NCBI GenBank assembly: GCA_900313155.1
Contig: OMQE01000137.1
Span: 1 to 9,083, forward strand
From: an uncultured Rhodospirillaceae bacterium
GTDB taxonomy: Bacteria > Pseudomonadota > Alphaproteobacteria > RF32 > CAG-239
Direction of reading: 5' to 3'
Length of the DNA: 9,083 nt
Position 1 is the stretch's first letter. Each line of letters begins with the position of its first letter. A model generated the notes under the pieces. The model was not told where the DNA came from. It searched no databases and saw only the letters and a list, made by a program, of their open reading frames with translations. Shown one piece after another: positions 5,468 through 9,083 of the stretch. The translations under genes were made by a program, and so were the position numbers.

Positions 5468-7216
5468 ATTAAAAAATTACGGCATAAAATATGGCGATTG
5501 ACCAAGTCGTTTTGCGCTATTTTGGGCGGAATTGTCCTAATTGGCGGAATTGGGGCAACGGTTGTCGGCTTATATAACAAAGATAAAATATATATCCCCG
5601 ATAATTCGGCATTGATGATAGATTTTTCACATCATATTGGCGAAACGCAAGATGAAAGCCTGTTTGCAGAGTTCAGTGACGAACCGAGCATCAAACTTTC
5701 GCAATTGATTCAAAGCATTGAACTGGCCGCCCACGATGAACATATTAAGGCCTTGGTGGCAAGAATAGATACCACAGATATGGAACTGGCACAAGTTCAA
5801 GATGTGGCGCGGGCTGTGGCATATTTCAAACAAAGCGGAAAGAAAACTTATGTATTTTCACAAGGTTTCGGACCAATGGGGCAGGGGAATCGCGAATATT
5901 ATTTGGCAACGTTTTTTGATAAAATTTACATGCAACCGCATACAACCATCGGCTTAACAGGGATTGCACTAGAGGTTCCTTTTGTGCGCACACTTTTGGA
6001 TAAATTCGGTATTGAGCCGGAATTTTATGCCCGATATGAATATAAAACGGCTATGATGTCTTTAACAGATAAGCAAATGTCATCGGCATATCGGGAAGAT
6101 ATGTTACGGTTGGCGCGCGGTTTAACCGATGTTTTGAAAGCGGATATTGAACATAACCGCGGCATCAAAAATATAGATGACATAATCAACAAAGCACCGA
6201 TTTCGGCGGAACAAGGGCTACAAAAAGACTTGATTGACGGAATTATGTATTTGCCGGAATTGGAAAAAAGTTTGGAAGATGAAGAAATAGAAAATTATAT
6301 TGCTGTTGAAGATTATGCCAAAGCCATTAAAACCTATGACGGCGATATTCCGGTTATTGCTTATTTAACGCTCAACGGTGTAATTGATAAGGGTGAAAAT
6401 TCTAATGAGCTTGATGGCGAATTTGTGATTGGTAGCCAGAGTGTGGCGGCAGATATTGCGGAAATATCCGAAATACCGAATTTAAAGGCGGTGATTGTGC
6501 GGATAGACAGTCCGGGCGGAGATTATAACGCTTCGGATGAAATATATTATGCTCTGCAAAATTTGAAACAAACTAAAAATATTCCGATTGTTGTTTCAAT
6601 GAGCGGATATGCGGCTTCAGGCGGCTATTTTGTTGCTTTAGCCGGTGATAAGATTATTGCTGAGCCGACAACAATTACCGGTTCCATAGGAGTTTTGGGC
6701 GGTAAAGTATCGTTACAAAAAATGTGGCAGAAAATAGGTATCAATTGGGCGGAAATCAAAATCGGGCAAAATGCCGATATTTTGAGCATGAATAAACCAT
6801 TCACATCTGAAGAAAAACGCTTGTTTAATGCGTCTTTAGATGAAGTTTATGCTGATTTTACGCAAAAGGTTGCAGAAAATAGGCCGTTAAAAGAAAAAAT
6901 CGATATCGTTGCGCGCGGTCGAGTTTGGCTGGGATGGCAGGCTTTGGAATTGGGGCTGATTGATGAGTTGGGCGGTTATAATGAAGCGCTGGAAACAGCT
7001 AAAAAACTGGCAGAATTAACGGAAAATGACAAATTCACATTGGCAGAATATCCGCGTGCTAAAAGTTTCAGCGAAAAAATAAGTGCACTCTTAATGTCCG
7101 GCAACGTTCAGAGCCGTAAGATGTTTATGCACAGTGGTGTTGATATCCGATATTTAAAACTTTTCAAACAACTGCAATATGATACAGTGTTAGCACCGTT
7201 TGAAATAAAAATGTAA
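5468..7216 (+). CDS. sppA: Signal peptide peptidase SppA, 67K type
   Basis: Membrane-bound serine protease that degrades leftover signal peptides in the periplasmic leaflet. It has the long double-domain form: an N-terminal S49 domain supplying the lysine and a C-terminal S49 domain supplying the serine. With the ATT start the protein has 582 residues (E. coli 618). K193 in EYKTA is the predicted general base and S384 in GYAASGGYF the nucleophile. Their spacing of 191 compares with 200 in E. coli (K209/S409). RIDSPGGDY and TITGSIGVLGGK are further conserved blocks. The proposed N-terminus, MKKLRHKIWRL, gives a basic flank before a membrane anchor at about 14-35, which is normal for this family. 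Starting at the TTG at 5498 would remove it. The frame is closed upstream by the plsC stop at 5456-5458. The protein identity is secure; the start is an inference. Confidence 0.93.
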   Translation: MKKLRHKIWRLTKSFCAILGGIVLIGGIGATVVGLYNKDKIYIPDNSALMIDFSHHIGETQDESLFAEFSDEPSIKLSQLIQSIELAAHDEHIKALVARIDTTDMELAQVQDVARAVAYFKQSGKKTYVFSQGFGPMGQGNREYYLATFFDKIYMQPHTTIGLTGIALEVPFVRTLLDKFGIEPEFYARYEYKTAMMSLTDKQMSSAYREDMLRLARGLTDVLKADIEHNRGIKNIDDIINKAPISAEQGLQKDLIDGIMYLPELEKSLEDEEIENYIAVEDYAKAIKTYDGDIPVIAYLTLNGVIDKGENSNELDGEFVIGSQSVAADIAEISEIPNLKAVIVRIDSPGGDYNASDEIYYALQNLKQTKNIPIVVSMSGYAASGGYFVALAGDKIIAEPTTITGSIGVLGGKVSLQKMWQKIGINWAEIKIGQNADILSMNKPFTSEEKRLFNASLDEVYADFTQKVAENRPLKEKIDIVARGRVWLGWQALELGLIDELGGYNEALETAKKLAELTENDKFTLAEYPRAKSFSEKISALLMSGNVQSRKMFMHSGVDIRYLKLFKQLQYDTVLAPFEIKM

Positions 7217-7243
7217 AAAAAAATAATAAGAGGTTGAAAAATT

Positions 7244-7531
7244 ATGGCGATAGATAATGAAACAGTCAAAAGAGTGGCCTTTCTTTCACGCTTGAGAGTG
7301 GAAAATGATAAAATAGAAGCCACAAAAGAAGAATTTAATAAAATATTGACGTGGATTGAAGAACTTAATGAAATAAATACCGATAATGTCGAACCATTGA
7401 TTGCGGTTAATGATATGCCGCTCAGAATGCGCAAAGATGAAGTAACAGCCGGACATTGCCGTGAAGATATTTTGAAAAACGCACCGGCGGCAGAATATGA
7501 CTATTTTGCAGTTCCTAAAGTGGTGGAGTAA
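7244..7531 (+). CDS. gatC: Asp/Glu-tRNA amidotransferase subunit C (GatC)
   Basis: Small structural subunit of GatCAB, which converts Glu-tRNA(Gln) and/or Asp-tRNA(Asn) to the correct amide form in the cytoplasm. The 95 residues match the family length. Typical features are DNETVKRVAFLSRLRV at the N-terminus, the helix EEFNKILTWIEELNEI, the hinge NVEPLI and the C-terminal part with MRKDEV (64-69), ILKNAPAAE and FAVPKVVE, which wraps around GatA. It lies 27 bases after sppA, the largest gap in the plus-strand operon, behind AAGAGG at 7228-7233. The gap holds an A-rich run but no hairpin, so read-through from sppA is expected. gatA follows after seven bases. Confidence 0.96.
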   Translation: MAIDNETVKRVAFLSRLRVENDKIEATKEEFNKILTWIEELNEINTDNVEPLIAVNDMPLRMRKDEVTAGHCREDILKNAPAAEYDYFAVPKVVE

Positions 7532-7538
7532 GAAAAAG

Positions 7539-8999
7539 ATGAGTGATATAACAAAATTGACCGCCTTTGATGCACTTGAGGGCTTGAAGAAGAAAGAATT
7601 TACAGCTGTTGAATTAACAGAGGCCTATGTGCGTAATATGGAAAACGGCCGGCACTATAATGCTTACATTACCGAATGTGCCGATAAAGCCATAAACCAA
7701 GCCAAAGAGGCTGATAAGCGTTACGCCGACGGCACAGCACGTGCTTTAGAGGGTTTGCCGCTTGGTATTAAGGATTTATTTTGCACCAAAGATATTCGCA
7801 CAACGGCGGCATCGCACATTTTAGATAATTTTATTCCACCTTATGAGTCAACGGTAACGCAACACTTGTTAAATGATGGTGCCGTTTTTTTGGGTAAGTT
7901 GAATTTAGATGAATTTGCGATGGGTGGCAGTAATGAAACCAGCTACTTCGGACCGGTTATAAACCCTTGGAGCAAAGACAAAGATTTGGTACCGGGCGGT
8001 TCTTCCGGCGGTTCGGCCGCGGCCGTGGCAGCGCATTTGTGTGCTGCTTCAACCGGAACGGATACCGGCGGTTCTATTCGTGAGCCGGCGGCGTTTTGCG
8101 GCGTGACGGGTATTAAACCGACATACGGACGTTGTTCGCGTTATGGAATTGTGGCATTTGCGTCTTCTTTAGACCAAGCCGGACCAATTGCTCAAGATGT
8201 GCGTGATTGTGCCATGCTTTTAAATTCTATGGCCGGATTTGATGACAAAGATTCGACATCTTGCAACTTGACGGTACCTGATTATACAAGCTTTTTAAAT
8301 GGCGATATTAAAGGATTGGTTGTCGGATTGCCTAAGGAATATCGTCCGGAAGGCTTAAATGCTGAAGTAGCGGCATATTGGGATAAAGCGGCTGAAATGT
8401 TGAAGGCACGTGGTGCAATTGTGAAAGAAATATCGCTTCCGCACACCAAATATGCTCTGGCAACGTATTATGTTTTAGCACCGGCCGAAGCTTCATCAAA
8501 CTTGGCACGTTATGATGGTATTCGCTATGGTTACAGAGCAGAAGCTCAAGGTGAACACCTTGACGAGCTATATATTCGGAGCCGAACCGAGGGGTTTGGA
8601 AAAGAAGTTAAACGCCGGATTATGATAGGAACATACGTTTTATCTGCCGGTTATTATGATGCCTATTACCTTAAAGCACAAAAAATGCGCCGACTGATTT
8701 ATAACGATTTTATGGAAGCATTTAAGCAATGTGACATTATTTTAACGCCGACTTCGCCAATTACGGCTTTTCCGATAGGGGACGAAAGTATGTTGCAAAA
8801 CCCTATCAATATGTATTTGAACGATGTTTTTACCGTTTCGGTCAACTTAGCCGGTTTGCCGGCTATGAGCTTGCCGATTGGTTTGGCACAAAACGGCCTA
8901 CCGCTCGGTATGCAATTGATTGGAAAACCGTTCGATGAGGGAACTGTGTTTAATATAGCGGCAAAATTAGAAGCAGATGCAAAATTTGAAAGGAAGTAA
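7539..8999 (+). CDS. gatA: Asp/Glu-tRNA amidotransferase subunit A (GatA)
   Basis: Amidase subunit of GatCAB. It releases ammonia from glutamine, and the ammonia is then channelled to GatB. The 486 residues are normal for the family. The amidase-signature triad is complete: K78 in GLPLGIKDL, the cis-serine S155 in VPGGSSGGSA and the nucleophile S179 in GTDTGGSIREPA, with the expected 24-residue spacing of the two serines. Other hallmarks are LNLDEFAMGGSNE (121-133), GIKPTYGRCSRYG (191-203) and the late glutamine-pocket region around GTYVLSAGYYDAYY (364-377). The frame also contains an ATG at 7497, but that would overlap gatC by 35 bases and add 14 atypical residues. The start at 7539 has GGAG ten bases upstream and gives the usual N-terminus. 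gatB begins one base after the stop. Confidence 0.97.
   Translation: MSDITKLTAFDALEGLKKKEFTAVELTEAYVRNMENGRHYNAYITECADKAINQAKEADKRYADGTARALEGLPLGIKDLFCTKDIRTTAASHILDNFIPPYESTVTQHLLNDGAVFLGKLNLDEFAMGGSNETSYFGPVINPWSKDKDLVPGGSSGGSAAAVAAHLCAASTGTDTGGSIREPAAFCGVTGIKPTYGRCSRYGIVAFASSLDQAGPIAQDVRDCAMLLNSMAGFDDKDSTSCNLTVPDYTSFLNGDIKGLVVGLPKEYRPEGLNAEVAAYWDKAAEMLKARGAIVKEISLPHTKYALATYYVLAPAEASSNLARYDGIRYGYRAEAQGEHLDELYIRSRTEGFGKEVKRRIMIGTYVLSAGYYDAYYLKAQKMRRLIYNDFMEAFKQCDIILTPTSPITAFPIGDESMLQNPINMYLNDVFTVSVNLAGLPAMSLPIGLAQNGLPLGMQLIGKPFDEGTVFNIAAKLEADAKFERK
8991..8996 (+). promoter_or_regulatory. Ribosome-binding site of gatB inside the end of gatA
   Basis: AGGAAG lies four bases before the gatB ATG at 9001 and overlaps the last codons of gatA. 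The close spacing points to coupled translation. Confidence 0.65.
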
Positions 9000-9000
9000 A

Positions 9001-9083
9001 ATGGCTGAATATGTGATTGAAACGGCAAAAGGTAAATGGGAAGTGGTTGTCGGACTGGAAATTCATTGCCAGATTATTTCTAA
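9001..9083 (+). CDS. gatB: Asp/Glu-tRNA amidotransferase subunit B (GatB), N-terminal fragment
   Basis: Only the first 27 codons are inside the window; the frame is open at the right edge. GatB phosphorylates the mischarged aminoacyl-tRNA and transfers ammonia to it. The fragment ends in WEVVVGLEIHCQIIS, the hallmark GatB N-terminal motif (commonly WEVVIGLEVHAQL), which includes the metal-site E and H. It follows gatA by one base, completing the gatCAB order. The C-terminal tRNA-binding domain, related to YqeY, is not visible. Confidence 0.95.
   Translation, partial: MAEYVIETAKGKWEVVVGLEIHCQIIS

Noticed and set aside
7176..7190. TATGAT near the end of sppA as a promoter -10 for gatC
   Set aside because: No acceptable -35 element lies at 16-18 bases upstream; such hexamers are frequent in AT-rich coding DNA.
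7214..7227. A-rich run after sppA as a possible terminator
   Set aside because: There is no GC-rich inverted repeat beside it, and on the plus strand the run is A rather than T, so it is not an intrinsic terminator for the operon.
7497..7538. Upstream ATG at 7497 for gatA
   Set aside because: It overlaps gatC by 35 bases and adds 14 residues without family similarity; 7539 gives the standard 486-residue GatA.
1..9083. Mobile element, CRISPR array, defence system or biosynthetic cluster
   Set aside because: Nearly every base is covered by recognisable housekeeping genes in uniform style; no transposase, integrase, tandem repeat array or cargo gene is present.

Overview
The window is a compact, gene-dense chromosomal segment with moderately low GC. 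It looks like an alphaproteobacterium with an AT-leaning genome. That placement is inferred from gene order (zinc-ribbon/DUF3426-type protein divergent from ftsE-ftsX-ydcF-plsC, and yqeY immediately before dnaG) and from protein style; the sequence alone does not name a genus. An uncultured, possibly host-associated lineage would fit but is not proven. There are no tRNA or rRNA genes, insertion sequences, CRISPR arrays or phage genes.

Layout. A single 116-base divergent intergenic region (2364-2479) splits the window. To the left, on the minus strand, lie a membrane-anchored zinc-ribbon protein, yqeY, and dnaG, which runs off the left edge with its C-terminus missing. To the right, on the plus strand, lie ftsE, ftsX, a YdcF/ElyC-type DUF218 protein, a PlsC-type acyltransferase, sppA, gatC, gatA and the first 27 codons of gatB, which runs off the right edge. 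The largest gap within either set is 27 bases, so each side reads as one operon. No intrinsic terminator is visible.

How the genes fit together. The right-hand set starts with an envelope module: the FtsEX ABC-type complex that controls septal wall hydrolysis, a DUF218 protein of a family linked to envelope and lipid-carrier physiology, a phospholipid-synthesis acyltransferase, and a membrane-anchored signal-peptide peptidase. It continues into GatCAB, the amidotransferase that makes Gln-tRNA and/or Asn-tRNA from mischarged precursors. The left-hand set carries DNA primase and YqeY, whose fold is related to the tRNA-binding tail of GatB.

Four gene starts needed correction or support. yqeY is best started at 1549, the DUF218 gene at 4105 and gatA at 7539. 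sppA most likely starts at an ATT codon (5468) behind a strong AGGTGA ribosome-binding site, not at the TTG at 5498. That rare start is the most notable observation here. Otherwise this is ordinary housekeeping DNA, and I do not see an undescribed system.
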